A stretch of DNA of 64,000 nt from Shewanella eurypsychrophilus (GCF_007004545.3 NZ_CP045503.2:3070501-3134500), one strand, 5' to 3'; positions 1-9,909 are shown, numbered from the stretch's first letter. The notes: generated from the letters alone by a model not told the origin. A program made the numbers and translations.

Positions 1-340
1 CAAGCTTTTGATAAAATAGTGGAGCTTGAAAAGATAATGTATCAAGCTGGGCCACTACACAACCTCGCTTCTTTGCCTCAATCTCAGCAAGTTCCATCAA
101 TTGACGACCCAGACCTGTACCTCTTGCCACTTTATCTACCCAGACTACGCCGATGAGAAAATTTTTATAGATAGTCCGGCCCGAGACACCGCCAATCAAC
201 TTATCATCTTCATTACGCATCACCACAGTTAAAGGCTTAGATGTTTCAGGCCCCATATGCTCAATGTTGTACTCACGTACACCGTCAACGAGCGCATCAA
301 GAACTATCGAATTTTCTTCGTTAATCACTTCAATCTTCAT
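1..340 (-). CDS. GNAT family N-acetyltransferase (C-terminus outside window)
   Basis: The protein starts at 340 on the minus strand and runs off the left edge, so only about 113 N-terminal residues are visible. The visible part has the GNAT pattern: an N-terminal helix and strand, a strand with IGGVSG, then the acetyl-CoA pyrophosphate-binding loop VARGTGLGRQL, in which GTGLG fits the Q/RxxGxG/A motif, followed by the helix LMELAEIEAKKRG. Such enzymes move an acetyl group from acetyl-CoA to an amine; the substrate cannot be read from the sequence. It is a stand-alone gene facing away from its right-hand neighbour. Confidence 0.85.
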   Translation of the reverse strand, partial: MKIEVINEENSIVLDALVDGVREYNIEHMGPETSKPLTVVMRNEDDKLIGGVSGRTIYKNFLIGVVWVDKVARGTGLGRQLMELAEIEAKKRGCVVAQLDTLSFQAPLFYQKL

Positions 341-396
341 TTAAACACTTCCATGCAATTTAAACTTACCCTGAATGCTAATTTCTAGCCTAAATT

Positions 397-822
397 TCAA
401 GACCGATTACGTACGACCATAGGATGATCATCATTGAGCTGGAGTAGGTCCCATAAGTTGCCGTACAGATCTTCAAATACGGCAACGGTGCCATACTCTT
501 GCTCCTTAGGTGCTCTAACAAAATGTATTCCTTCAGCAAGCATGCGCTCATAATCACGCCAAAAATCATCGGTATTGAGGAACAAGAACACTCTTCCTCC
601 CGCTTGATCACCAATAAAACGGTCTTGTTCAGCTTTAGACGCCCTAGCCAGTAGCAAACTCACTCCGGAGGAACCTGGTGGAGACACCACTACCCAACGT
701 TTATCTTGCTCCGCTTGATAAGTGTCTTCGACAAGTTCAAACTTTAACTTGTTGACATAGAAATCGATGGCTTCGTCATAATCCCTGACCACCAATGCGA
801 TATGTACTATCGATTGTTTCAT
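397..822 (-). CDS. VOC-family (glyoxalase/bleomycin-resistance-like) protein
   Basis: A 141-residue single-domain protein of the vicinal oxygen chelate superfamily. It opens with the beta strand VHIALVVRDYDEAIDFYVNKL, where the His is the usual first metal ligand, and ends with the strand VAVFEDLYGNLWDLLQL, where the Glu/Asp side gives the second half of the betaalphabetabetabeta pair. The length is normal for one-subunit VOC proteins that work as dimers. The substrate is unknown. It lies 56 bp from the GNAT gene on the same strand and may be cotranscribed with it. Confidence 0.85.
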   Translation of the reverse strand: MKQSIVHIALVVRDYDEAIDFYVNKLKFELVEDTYQAEQDKRWVVVSPPGSSGVSLLLARASKAEQDRFIGDQAGGRVFLFLNTDDFWRDYERMLAEGIHFVRAPKEQEYGTVAVFEDLYGNLWDLLQLNDDHPMVVRNRS

Positions 823-973
823 ATTGATTGTCCTATCACTTACGTCACTGACCTGACATTACCTGAACAGGCACGGCCTGAACAGACATTACAAATACAG
901 TGCCAAACTTTCATTAAAAATCTACTATTTGTTCTTCTATAATAAAGTAATAACAATAATATTTGGTAACCAG

Positions 974-1960
974 ATGTTTAATGTTCAGGACTGTCTATCA
1001 AGTAGTAAGCAAAGCAGTATCGATCTCGATAAGTGGCAGCAAACCGTTGATTTGATGTCTGAGTTGTATGGTTCAGTCAATGGTTCAATTGTGCAGTTTC
1101 GTCAGAATGAATTTAATGTCGTCGTCACCAGCAGTAATGAAGACAACTTTCTGGAACGAGACGACAGCTGGCCTTGGGAGATGAAGAGTTTTTGCCGTAA
1201 AATCATTGAAACTAAAAAACTGCTGTATGTGGACAACTCGCTAGAAGATCAATACTGGCAAGATGCGCCTCCTGTAACCGATGGGCCAGTACGATCTTAT
1301 TGCGGCTTACCCATTTATTGGCCTGATGGCTCATTGTTTGGCACCATCTGTGTCATTGACAATAAAGCCAGTCAGTACTCCACTACATTATTAAAAATGC
1401 TTGAACAATTTTGTCAGCTAATCACTGCCGATCTTAAGATGTTCTGTGATTACGAAGAGCTTAAGAGTTTAGCATTAACCGATGAATTAACAGGTCTGTA
1501 TAATCGACGCGGCTTAATGATCCTTGGCGAGCAACGCATCAAAGATGCCAAACGGTCAAAACATATCATAGGGCTGACATATCTTGATATCGATAACCTT
1601 AAACAGATGAACGATCAGTTTGGTCACCAACTTGGCGATCGATGCATTTTAACTTTGGCCAAAGCTTTGGAAGTCAGTTGTCGTGATAATGATATTAAAG
1701 CGCGCGTTGGCGGCGATGAATTTATTGTCATGTCAGTGTTTGATAAAGACAATGAAGCACCTTACAACCAAGTCCTCAGAGAGTTGTCACAGCGTATTAT
1801 CAAAAACTATCAGCTATTTATCAAAGAACACGACCCGAATGGTTTAACATCGGTTAGCTATGGTGGATTAATTTTCAAACATCACGAATTACACACCCTT
1901 GAGGAGATGATAGAGAAAGCAGACCAACTCATGTATCAAAATAAACAAAGTAAACGCTAG
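974..1960 (+). CDS. GAF-GGDEF diguanylate cyclase
   Basis: The product has an N-terminal GAF-like sensor domain (about residues 20-150, with VRSYCGLPIYWPDG and GTICVIDN) and a C-terminal GGDEF domain. The GGDEF domain opens with TDELTGLYNRRG and carries an intact RVGGDEF signature, so c-di-GMP synthesis from two GTP is likely. No allosteric RxxD I-site is obvious upstream of GGDEF. There are no membrane segments, so the protein should be cytoplasmic. An in-frame TTG at 929 would add 15 hydrophobic residues, but I prefer the ATG at 974 because that extension is not part of the fold. Confidence 0.85.
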   Translation: MFNVQDCLSSSKQSSIDLDKWQQTVDLMSELYGSVNGSIVQFRQNEFNVVVTSSNEDNFLERDDSWPWEMKSFCRKIIETKKLLYVDNSLEDQYWQDAPPVTDGPVRSYCGLPIYWPDGSLFGTICVIDNKASQYSTTLLKMLEQFCQLITADLKMFCDYEELKSLALTDELTGLYNRRGLMILGEQRIKDAKRSKHIIGLTYLDIDNLKQMNDQFGHQLGDRCILTLAKALEVSCRDNDIKARVGGDEFIVMSVFDKDNEAPYNQVLRELSQRIIKNYQLFIKEHDPNGLTSVSYGGLIFKHHELHTLEEMIEKADQLMYQNKQSKR

Positions 1961-1989
1961 CAGGACTAACTCTGTTTCTTCTTAGTTTG

Positions 1990-2448
1990 TCATAGCTTAG
2001 CAGGCTTTCTTTTTACATAGAGTGTCTTGTTAACTTTCGCGATGACCTCACCAGTTTCATCTTTTATCTCTAAACAGAATTTAGGCAAATACTTGTCACC
2101 CGCTTGGGTATGTTGTTTTATCAGTTCGAGATCTTTATCTGAAATTTTGATAACACACTTCACCGCCTTTCTGGTTGCCTTAATAAACTCAATATCGGCG
2201 GCTTTATCCCAAATAAAATAATCCTTACCTAATAGTTGCATGAACAGGAGCATCAGGTGAGGGTCAACCATGGAATATAGACTACCACCAAAGTGGGTGT
2301 TGACCGCATTACGGTTATACCAACGCACCGACATAGCCACATGAAGTTCACGCCAGTCCTCACTGAGGTAGGTGATTTTAATACCCGATCCAATATAGGG
2401 TGGATAAAGATTAAGAAACCGTTTCATGGACTTTGGGCTTAGTTTCAT
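1990..2448 (-). CDS. DUF4442 hotdog-fold thioesterase-like protein
   Basis: 152 residues with the hotdog-fold pattern of DUF4442, a PaaI-related thioesterase family. The segment NAVNTHFGGSLYSMVDPHLM matches the central hotdog helix, where the substrate acyl-CoA usually packs. It is followed by strands including ADIEFIKATRKAV. Family members are thought to hydrolyse acyl thioesters, but the substrate is not known. It is monocistronic and convergent with the GGDEF gene. Confidence 0.8.
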   Translation of the reverse strand: MKLSPKSMKRFLNLYPPYIGSGIKITYLSEDWRELHVAMSVRWYNRNAVNTHFGGSLYSMVDPHLMLLFMQLLGKDYFIWDKAADIEFIKATRKAVKCVIKISDKDLELIKQHTQAGDKYLPKFCLEIKDETGEVIAKVNKTLYVKRKPAKL

Positions 2449-2592
2449 GTGACCTCATTGGGCTATTGTTTAAACGACGCTATTCACTAGAGTATTTAAT
2501 CTAGCGGATAGTTTCAACAGCTCCTACTCACAATACTCCTTTATCAAAGGCACATTCAGCCAAATTCTCTTATAGACCTCATAACGGGGACT

Positions 2593-2608
2593 GATACCGA
2601 TTGGTATC
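2593..2608. repeat. short palindrome related to TACCAATYGGTA
   Basis: A near-perfect 16-bp palindrome (GATACCGATTGGTATC) in the gap before the solute-binding protein gene. The same core recurs in intergenic spacers at 12023-12037 and 38891-38905, with weaker forms elsewhere, so it is a dispersed chromosomal repeat and not a gene-specific operator. Confidence 0.5.
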
Positions 2609-2721
2609 AAGTTCTTGACGAAAACTGAGGCGATTAACAACCCATAGTTATTGTTCGATAAAGCTTCTTTCATTGACTAGACTTCTTAGTACGCTCAATT
2701 TTCTAGTACTTAGGAATCAAA

Positions 2722-3474
2722 ATGAATAAGTTCAGCCCTCTACTCAGCCTGTTGCTATTTAGCTTCTTAGCAAATAGCGCGACGGTGTCAATACGCAGTG
2801 ATGAATGGTTTCCTATGAACGCTGCCCCTGGTGCTACACCCGCGGGATACATGATTGACTTTGCCAATGAGATTTTTACGGCTGCCGGTCATCAGATCGA
2901 GTATAAAATGATGCCATGGGAACGAGCCGTCGATCAGGTCCGCGAAGGTAATTTTGATTGTGTGATAGGCGCTTACACCGACGATGCTCCTGACTTTATT
3001 TTCCCTAAAGAGTCATGGGGAACCGATGTTTCCTCTTTTTATGTAAAAGCCGGTGACAGCTGGCGCTTTGATGGTGATGCTTCATTAAAAGGCAAAAAGA
3101 TTGGCATCATTTCCGGTTACTCCTACGGAGATAAGATTGACTCCTTGATCGAGTCAAAACATGCATCATTCAAAGCCGCGACAGGTAATGATGCACTGGA
3201 AAAAAACTTCAAGAAACTCAACGCAGGTAGGCTTGATATAGTCATCGAATCACAAGCGGTAGGCGCCGCAAAAGTCAGTGAAATGGGGCTATCAGAAAAC
3301 ATTGTCTCAGGGGGGGAAGATGGTAACCCTACTCCACTATTTATCGCTTGCTCACCCAATAAGGCCAGCAGTCAGGAATATATCGATATCGTAGACAAGG
3401 GAACCAAGCAGCTCAGAGAATCAGGTAAATTGCAGCAGATATTATCTGTTTATGGGCTCAGTGATTGGAAGTGA
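2722..3474 (+). CDS. periplasmic solute-binding protein (SBP_bac_3 family)
   Basis: 250 residues. A signal peptide (hydrophobic [14 protein letters not shown], cleavage near ANSA) is followed by a type-3 solute-binding domain: strand [12 protein letters not shown], then [11 protein letters not shown], the [25 protein letters not shown] segment and [15 protein letters not shown]. Proteins of this kind bind amino acids or similar small polar solutes. No permease or ATPase gene is nearby. Instead a chemoreceptor begins 5 bp after the stop codon, so a sensory role is likelier than transport. Confidence 0.85.
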   Translation: MNKFSPLLSLLLFSFLANSATVSIRSDEWFPMNAAPGATPAGYMIDFANEIFTAAGHQIEYKMMPWERAVDQVREGNFDCVIGAYTDDAPDFIFPKESWGTDVSSFYVKAGDSWRFDGDASLKGKKIGIISGYSYGDKIDSLIESKHASFKAATGNDALEKNFKKLNAGRLDIVIESQAVGAAKVSEMGLSENIVSGGEDGNPTPLFIACSPNKASSQEYIDIVDKGTKQLRESGKLQQILSVYGLSDWK

Positions 3475-3478
3475 TCCT

Positions 3479-4972
3479 ATGAACATTATCAAGTCGATTG
3501 CCTTTAGGCTTATTGTCGCGACGCTGATCGCGGTAAGCATCTTAATCACTGTGATGAGTATCATGAGTTATCACAGCCAAAAAAGCTTGCTCGAAGACCG
3601 TCAGCGACAACAGATCCAGCATGCTGTGTCACGGTTGGAGTTAAACCTCCCCACCGCTATTTGGAACTTCGAGCAAGAACGCATTGTGAGTATTTTGAAG
3701 TCTGAGCAAGCCTCTGAACATATCGCTTCTATTGAATTTATCAATGATAAGAGCGAGGTTCTCGCAACCGTTGGCGAAAGTATGACTCCTGAGAAGGTAA
3801 GCGTACCTCTGGTATTCGTTGAAGACGAAGAGTCTAACTCCGTTGGCCAGCTGGCCATCTATATTGACGATCACAGCATACAAGCCGAGCTTAATGATTT
3901 ACTCCTCATCTCAGTCATCGAAGCCTTCTCCCTCGGGCTGTTAATTATCCTTATCACCTATACGTTATATAAGGCATTAATTGCTAAACCTCTGCTTAAA
4001 CTCACTCTCGCATTAGAAAATATGGACAGAGGCCAAAGCGATCTCACCCAACGCTTACACGTCGGCGATCAAGACGAGTTTGAACGGGTTAGTCAGGGGT
4101 TCAATCGATTTGTTGAGATGATCCAGGATATCGTCAGGGCATTTCAGGAATCTGTCAACAAGACCAGTATTCAAGCCATGCAGGCCAATGAAGATGCCAA
4201 AGAAAGTATTCAACTCATTGCGGCTCAGCAGCAAGAAACCGATCAGATGGCGACTGCCATCACACAGATGTCATCTTCTGCGGGTGAAGTCGCGAGCCGG
4301 GTCAATCAAACCGCAGAGTCGGCCGAGCAAGCACGTAAAGATACCCAAGCCGTGGCATTGATCTTACAAGAGACGGTCACATCCATCGAACAGCTTGCAC
4401 TGCAACTTAAGAGTTCTGAACATGCCATCAATTCATTAGATGACAATGTTCAAGGGATAGTCTCTGTCATGGATGTAATCAACGGCGTCGCAGAGCAGAC
4501 CAATTTACTCGCGCTCAACGCCGCTATCGAGGCAGCAAGAGCCGGTGAACATGGTCGTGGATTTGCCGTTGTCGCCGATGAGGTGCGTGGCTTGGCTCAA
4601 CGCACCCAAGCCAGCACTTTAGAGATTAAGGAGAAGATAGATGGTCTCAGAACAAGCACAAATACTGCGGTCGAGTCTACACTAGCGTCCTTTAAATTAA
4701 GTGCCACAGCGGTGGACAATGCAAAACGCTCCGAAGCCTCAATCACAGGAATTCTCGATGCCACCAGCTCGATAAGCAGCATGTCAGAACAGATAGCCAC
4801 CGCGGTTAACGAGCAATCCCATGTGGCCGAAGAGCTGAGCAAGAGTGTTAATCAAATAGTGTCCCTAGGTTACGACAATACAGAGTCCCTCAACAAGGTC
4901 TCCGACACCATTCAGGCACTTCTTGCACTATCGAAAGATTTAGATAAGCTAGCAAAACAATTTATTACCTAA
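3479..4972 (+). CDS. methyl-accepting chemotaxis protein
   Basis: 497 residues with TM1 near the N-terminus ([20 protein letters not shown]), a short periplasmic sensor of about 120 residues, TM2 ([20 protein letters not shown]), a HAMP domain, and a long coiled-coil signalling domain. The hairpin tip [20 protein letters not shown], which contacts CheA and CheW, is intact. The ATG at 3479 is preferred to an earlier one at 3452 that would overlap the solute-binding protein gene. Because it follows that gene by a few bases, it is probably the receptor that reads the loaded binding protein. Confidence 0.9.
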   Translation: MNIIKSIAFRLIVATLIAVSILITVMSIMSYHSQKSLLEDRQRQQIQHAVSRLELNLPTAIWNFEQERIVSILKSEQASEHIASIEFINDKSEVLATVGESMTPEKVSVPLVFVEDEESNSVGQLAIYIDDHSIQAELNDLLLISVIEAFSLGLLIILITYTLYKALIAKPLLKLTLALENMDRGQSDLTQRLHVGDQDEFERVSQGFNRFVEMIQDIVRAFQESVNKTSIQAMQANEDAKESIQLIAAQQQETDQMATAITQMSSSAGEVASRVNQTAESAEQARKDTQAVALILQETVTSIEQLALQLKSSEHAINSLDDNVQGIVSVMDVINGVAEQTNLLALNAAIEAARAGEHGRGFAVVADEVRGLAQRTQASTLEIKEKIDGLRTSTNTAVESTLASFKLSATAVDNAKRSEASITGILDATSSISSMSEQIATAVNEQSHVAEELSKSVNQIVSLGYDNTESLNKVSDTIQALLALSKDLDKLAKQFIT

Positions 4973-4979
4973 ATAGATC

Positions 4980-5351
4980 TCATTGCTGAGGGACTGAATC
5001 ACGTTTTTCGCCATAAGCGGTGGCAGTCACTAGGATACATTGCACCGAGTAACCAAACTCGAGCCATAATTTATCATCGATGGCGACATCAGTTAAAAAT
5101 ACTGTGCCCTCGATACGAGACTTAGCATCGGCTATCGCCCCTTGGGTAGAAGCCGACTCACCGTAGGGAATAAGATAGACAGCTGAAGTCTGGCAGCTTT
5201 TCCCCTCAACTAGGCCTAGAGCCACAAGTTCTTTTTCACCTCCATCAAAATTTGAATGATAGGTTTGTGCGATAAATGAGCCGTGATTAGCTAAGTTACA
5301 CCCAGATAATAAAAGTAGAGTACTTAGTAATAATAAACAGCGATTTTTCAT
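4980..5351 (-). CDS. TRL-like lipoprotein
   Basis: 123 residues with a lipoprotein signal peptide (LLLLSTLLLLSGC, lipobox LSGC with Cys 18). The mature part resembles the TRL family of small exported proteins: LGLVEGKSCQTSAVYLIPYGES, an alternating pattern ending in AYGEK. Its role is unknown. It is probably in one transcription unit with the outer-membrane protein gene 24 bp upstream. Confidence 0.7.
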   Translation of the reverse strand: MKNRCLLLLSTLLLLSGCNLANHGSFIAQTYHSNFDGGEKELVALGLVEGKSCQTSAVYLIPYGESASTQGAIADAKSRIEGTVFLTDVAIDDKLWLEFGYSVQCILVTATAYGEKRDSVPQQ

Positions 5352-5375
5352 TATTTATCTCCAGTCATATAAGAC

Positions 5376-6338
5376 TTAAAAATTGTACAACCAAAATGCC
5401 CCAAAGGAGTCAAAGTCATTGCCCACTCGAGTCAGTACCCCTTTGCTGTAATTTAGCTTGATACTGTGATGTCTGCTCAGAGGGATTGAGTATGTTAAAC
5501 CCAATCGAGAGTTTTCCTGATAATCATTTGACTCAATATCTCCTTTGGTGGTCTCGCCGCCAAAAAAGTAATTTGAGTTAACCGAAATCCAATGTCCAGG
5601 ACTAATGGAATAGATGAGGTGCCCCTGAAAGATGTACTGAGGCTCTTGGGTTAAGCTGATACCTTTATAATACTCATCGTTATCACCGTATATTCTTGCC
5701 GAAGCAATCAGGTTGTAATACCAGCGTCCCAGCTTCTGAGACATACCTATTCCCGGACGAAAAACCCAGCGATTAGTGCCAGCATTAAGCAACCTGGTTT
5801 CATCATAACTCCCTATCGGCGCAGTGACTTGGAGACTGGTACCTACCACAACACCTTGTTTCCACGATGCAAATTCTTTGGGCGATAACGCTGGAGCACC
5901 AAAGAAATTCCAAGTTAGCTTGATACTTGGATCGGTATAACCACATCTGTCCGCAGTGATGGTTTCACCGGCTAACATGGCGCTGCCATCGAAGCAGACC
6001 CGCGATACTCCCATGTCTATTTTGGATGAGCGTCCCCCCATAGAAAAAGAGTGGGCATAACCGATAGCGGCGCCATCAATTTTGAGTTGTACATCTTCAA
6101 CTGGTGCTCCGGGAGAGGGAGAAACTTCCCCTTGAGAATGCGCGTAACCCAGCACCATAAAATTCATTCCAATAGGAATATTAGTGAAACTTCTGGGCTC
6201 GAGATCTTGAGCCTGAACGCCTAAGAATATCTGTGCCAAGCATACACATATCAGCAACACACCTCTGACTGCTCCCACAAATAAACAACGGGTGTGAGCT
6301 AGGTTTAGCAAAGCATGCGAAGGAGCAATACACGACAT
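5376..6338 (-). CDS. putative outer-membrane beta-barrel transporter (phenol MetA-like)
   Basis: About 320 residues from the ATG at 6338, which gives a regular signal peptide (LLICVCLAQIFLGVQA, cleavage before QD). An upstream ATG at 6401 would add 21 residues before it. The mature part is rich in alternating strands and ends in an aromatic residue (FGAFWLYNF), as expected of an outer-membrane barrel. The pattern fits the MetA-pathway-of-phenol-degradation family of putative transporters. Substrate unknown. It overlaps no neighbour and precedes the TRL lipoprotein gene. Confidence 0.7.
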   Translation of the reverse strand: MSCIAPSHALLNLAHTRCLFVGAVRGVLLICVCLAQIFLGVQAQDLEPRSFTNIPIGMNFMVLGYAHSQGEVSPSPGAPVEDVQLKIDGAAIGYAHSFSMGGRSSKIDMGVSRVCFDGSAMLAGETITADRCGYTDPSIKLTWNFFGAPALSPKEFASWKQGVVVGTSLQVTAPIGSYDETRLLNAGTNRWVFRPGIGMSQKLGRWYYNLIASARIYGDNDEYYKGISLTQEPQYIFQGHLIYSISPGHWISVNSNYFFGGETTKGDIESNDYQENSRLGLTYSIPLSRHHSIKLNYSKGVLTRVGNDFDSFGAFWLYNF

Positions 6339-6514
6339 CGATTGGCAATCCTGCAGGAAAATGGTTAATGGCGGCAAACGAATAAACCAGAACCGCAACA
6401 TATCTGATACAAACCAAACTAACCATTACAGCCAATAAATCAAGATAAATTAGAAAAAGACGAACAAATTCAGTAATAAAAGATAGGATAAACTAGGGAA
6501 TGCAGGCGTATAAA

Positions 6515-7075
6515 TTACTCCAGCCCAGTGATCTCATAAATCTTAAGCCGATTGCCAATATTGAGTTGAACCGCATCATCAAGAGACTTTCCCATCAGTG
6601 ACTGTCCCAAGGGAGATGAGGGAGTGATGACCATGATACTCCCCTGTTCAGCTTCTGGTTTTTTGCCACTACCAACCTTTAAGTCAATATCTGTATGCTT
6701 GTCGATTTTGAAGTCAATTTTCATGCCCGGTGCACCAGGTCCGATGAAATAGGTTCTCACTGTCCCCGACTCATCCTCTAGGGTGACCAAGCTAGATAGC
6801 CCTATCGTTAATTCATTGAAGCAACCAAGCAAGTTTAGGCTTTGATAGGCCAATAGCTCTGCTTCACATTCTGCAACTCTTTGAGCTTGCCCATGAGCGA
6901 GATATGAGGCTTCTAGTCCGAAAGTCTCATACTTACTCTTTGCGACGGTTTCACTGTGTGTGGCTGTTTCATGGGCCTGTTTCGCCGCAGACATGGCAGC
7001 ATCTCGGGCTAGAGTCAGCCCCGAGAGAATCCTATCGACGATTAACCGCTTATCAAATTGGGTGCTACTCGCCAT
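6515..7075 (-). CDS. GreA/GreB C-terminal domain protein
   Basis: 186 residues. The first half is helical (AKQAHETATHSETVAKSKYETFG), as in the Gre coiled coil, but without a clear acidic tip. The second half matches the GreA/GreB FKBP-like domain that docks on RNA polymerase: TYFIGPGAPGMKI followed by ITPSSPLGQSLMGKSLDDAV, close to the usual SPxxxALLGKxxGDxV box. Without the acidic tip it may modulate polymerase and not stimulate transcript cleavage. Its start overlaps the end of the upstream gene by 11 bp. Confidence 0.7.
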   Translation of the reverse strand: MASSTQFDKRLIVDRILSGLTLARDAAMSAAKQAHETATHSETVAKSKYETFGLEASYLAHGQAQRVAECEAELLAYQSLNLLGCFNELTIGLSSLVTLEDESGTVRTYFIGPGAPGMKIDFKIDKHTDIDLKVGSGKKPEAEQGSIMVITPSSPLGQSLMGKSLDDAVQLNIGNRLKIYEITGLE

Positions 7076-7433
7076 TGATGATGCCGATCAGGCGCTTGAT
7101 AAAACGCTTAACCGCTTTTTTATCGTCAAATTTGAAACCTAGACCATAATGAATACCGTTAAGGCTCTTCTGTACCCGCTTTGGAAAGCGTGTCATCTCA
7201 TTATTATGAAAATAGCCTTCTTTGTGTTTAACCCCTTCTAGCCCAGCAAGATCAGTCAAAAACACTTCATAAGCAGGCCTGATCACCAGTTGGCAATCTT
7301 TGTCACTACCATGAAGGTAAATTGGCTCTTTGAGCTCCGGCAGCATGTATTCGGTGATTTTCTTAATGGTAAAATTGGTTCTGCAGTTGAGTGAAGTTAA
7401 CTCAGCCGTCAATTCGCTGTGTTCAATTGCCAA
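7065..7433 (-). CDS. conserved hypothetical protein
   Basis: 122 residues, no signal peptide or membrane segment. The C-terminal third is basic (KFDDKKAVKRFIKRLIGI). I recognise no domain. It overlaps the downstream GreA/GreB-like gene by 11 bp, which suggests translational coupling and perhaps a shared role, but this is inference. Confidence 0.6.
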   Translation of the reverse strand: MAIEHSELTAELTSLNCRTNFTIKKITEYMLPELKEPIYLHGSDKDCQLVIRPAYEVFLTDLAGLEGVKHKEGYFHNNEMTRFPKRVQKSLNGIHYGLGFKFDDKKAVKRFIKRLIGIINGE

Positions 7434-7664
7434 TGGGACGCTCCTAATGTGTTGCCTCTGACAGGAAAACTCCCATCACCACGAATACTATTCTCAAGCG
7501 GACTCTAGCAAAAATACGCTTCTCATGCTTTATAAATAGTATTTAGTTGCCTTCAACTTTTAACTAAAACACAGAGTGATTAAATTGTTATTGTTAATAT
7601 CACTTTTTTTGGCTTAATCTAGACAAACATTAACCATTACATTTAATTACCATATTAGGGGCTT

Positions 7665-8573
7665 ATGCGTCGCCTTCCTCCATTAAATCCCTTAAGAGCA
7701 TTTGAATCAGCTGCCAGACATGAGCACTTCTCTCGCGCTGCCGATGAGCTGTGTGTCACTAATAGCGCCATTAGCCATCAAGTGAGGACATTAGAGGAGG
7801 CATTAGGGATCTCCTTATTCGAGAAACAAGGGCGTAATGCAAAATTGACTCAATCAGGTAAAAATTTACTACCTGCAGTACAAGAAGCCTTCGACATCAT
7901 TGCACAAGCATGCGAGAAAGCGGTAAAACCTGGGTTAACAGGACGGTTGATCATCTCTGCCCCACCAGAACTCTCTTCTAAATGGCTGATTAAGCAGATT
8001 GGCGATTTCGCTGACCGTTACCCTGCCATCGATATCAGTTTACTTGAACACGACAGTGATGAGCAGAACATCGACTCAGAAGCCGACCTGAATATCATCT
8101 ATGGGGCGGGAGATGGCGACTGGAATCGTTATTGGGTAACACCACTTCAGCATATTCAATTTTTTCCTGTATGTAGCCCACAGTTCTTAGAAAAGAACAA
8201 CTGTCTCTCTCATCCACTCGATTTGGCACACCAACGCCTATTACATGATGATCAAGATGGCAAAACTTGGGCCACTTGGCTGGGTGCCCATGCACCTCAA
8301 ATTGTTAATATTCCTCAACACCTCAACTTCTCCCATGCAGGGCTCTCCCTAGAGGCAGCCATCGCAGGCTACGGGGTCGCTATCGGAGATAACTATACCG
8401 CCTCGGCAGACTTAGCCAACGGTAACTTAGTACGTCCTTTCGAACAAAGTGTCCCCTCCCTTGGAAATTATTACCTGGTTGCTGAAAAACGCAAAACCGG
8501 AGACGCTAAACTCAACATTTTTATCGACTGGTTGCTGACGCGGATAAATGCTCAATTCATTGATAAGATCTAA
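7665..8573 (+). CDS. LysR-family (GcvA-like) transcriptional regulator
   Basis: 302 residues. The N-terminal winged helix-turn-helix is typical (LNPLRAFESAARHEHFSRAADELCVTNSAISHQVRTLE), and an effector-binding domain follows from about residue 90 (GRLIISAPPELSSKWL). The opening RRLPPLNPLRAFE is characteristic of the GcvA subgroup. It is divergent from the hypothetical gene on the left and lies just upstream of the agmatine genes on the same strand, so it may control them. The inducer is unknown. Confidence 0.85.
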   Translation: MRRLPPLNPLRAFESAARHEHFSRAADELCVTNSAISHQVRTLEEALGISLFEKQGRNAKLTQSGKNLLPAVQEAFDIIAQACEKAVKPGLTGRLIISAPPELSSKWLIKQIGDFADRYPAIDISLLEHDSDEQNIDSEADLNIIYGAGDGDWNRYWVTPLQHIQFFPVCSPQFLEKNNCLSHPLDLAHQRLLHDDQDGKTWATWLGAHAPQIVNIPQHLNFSHAGLSLEAAIAGYGVAIGDNYTASADLANGNLVRPFEQSVPSLGNYYLVAEKRKTGDAKLNIFIDWLLTRINAQFIDKI

Positions 8574-8757
8574 GCATTTTAAATGCTGATCTCTGCTTGA
8601 ATTAATTGACCAAAAATACTCTGAGTAGATAACTTTCTTATACTGATTGATATTATTCATGAGAAAAACTAAACAATTAGTTCACTTTTTATCAGTAGAC
8701 CCTCCTCCTTTGCCTCGTTAGGTTTGACGCTATCCACACAAACGACAAGGTAAAAAT

Positions 8758-9870
8758 ATGCCACGTACATTACATTCCACACCACGCCAAGATGGCTTTC
8801 GCATGCCCGGAGAGTTTGAGCCCAAAAAAGGTTGCTGGCTCGGTTGGCCTGAGCGCTGTGATGTTTGGCGTAACGGTGCGAAGCCTGCACAAAAGGTCTG
8901 GGTTCAAATATGCACTGCCATCGCACAAAGCGAGCTGGTCACAGTCTGCGTTTCTCAGGATCAGTATGAAAATGCGCGCGCCATGTTACCCGATACGGTT
9001 CGCGTAGTAGAAATGAGCACCAATGACGCCTGGTTTAGAGACTCGGCCTGTGCTTTTCTGGTGAACGATAAAGGAGATGTCAGAGGCACAGATTGGACAT
9101 TTAATGCCTATGGAGGCCTAAATGGTGGGCTTTACTTTCCATGGGATAAAGATGATCTGATAGCGCAGAAGATCCTCGAAATAGAAAATTTGGATAGATA
9201 CCGCTCCCCATTAATTGCCGAAATGGGGGGTATTCAATGTGATGGCCAAGGCACATTACTCACCACGGAGCAATGCCTGCTTAATTCCAATCGTAACGGA
9301 CACCTGAATAAAGACGCTGTTGAGCAGCATTTAAGAGATTATATGGGCGTCGAGAAGATCATTTGGCTGCCTCGAGGTTGCAAATTTGATGAAACCGATG
9401 GCCATATCGACGATCTCGCCTGTTGGGTTGCTCCTGGAGAACTGCTGCTGCAATGGACGGACGATGAAAGCGATCCCCAATATGAGATCTATCAAGAAGC
9501 TTATGCGATCCTGAGTCGCAGCACAGATGCCAGAGGTCGTTCAATTAAAATTCATAAAATCCCGCAACCTAAAGCACTCGAATGGACTGAAGAGGAAGCA
9601 TCAGGTCTTGATATTGCCACTGGGACCCATACACGTGTAGCAGGCACTAAGATCTGCGCCTCCTACATCAATTATTACATTGGCAACGAGATTATCATGG
9701 TTCCAACCTACGATGACCCAATGGATGAACCCGCTCAGGCGAAACTTAGCGCACTGTTTCCAAAACATAAAGTTATTGGGATCGAAAATGCCCGCGAGAT
9801 ATTACTTGGTGGGGGCAATGTCGCTTGCATCACTCAACCACAATACGCAGGTTTGCCGCTAAATAAGTAA
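8758..9870 (+). CDS. aguA: agmatine deiminase
   Basis: 370 residues, the family's usual length. Agmatine deiminases hydrolyse agmatine to N-carbamoylputrescine and ammonia with a catalytic Cys in the pentein fold. Visible signatures are NDAWFRDS, the stretch GTLLTTEQCLLN, the metal-free substrate loop FDETDGHIDD, and the C-terminal GGGNVACITQ containing the presumed nucleophile Cys. In the enzymes I know this motif reads GGGNxHC; the residue before Cys is Ala here. With aguB two genes downstream the pathway to putrescine is complete. Confidence 0.88.
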   Translation: MPRTLHSTPRQDGFRMPGEFEPKKGCWLGWPERCDVWRNGAKPAQKVWVQICTAIAQSELVTVCVSQDQYENARAMLPDTVRVVEMSTNDAWFRDSACAFLVNDKGDVRGTDWTFNAYGGLNGGLYFPWDKDDLIAQKILEIENLDRYRSPLIAEMGGIQCDGQGTLLTTEQCLLNSNRNGHLNKDAVEQHLRDYMGVEKIIWLPRGCKFDETDGHIDDLACWVAPGELLLQWTDDESDPQYEIYQEAYAILSRSTDARGRSIKIHKIPQPKALEWTEEEASGLDIATGTHTRVAGTKICASYINYYIGNEIIMVPTYDDPMDEPAQAKLSALFPKHKVIGIENAREILLGGGNVACITQPQYAGLPLNK

Positions 9871-9909
9871 CATCAGACCTTAAACAGATACGTGCAACAG
9901 GAAGCAAAG

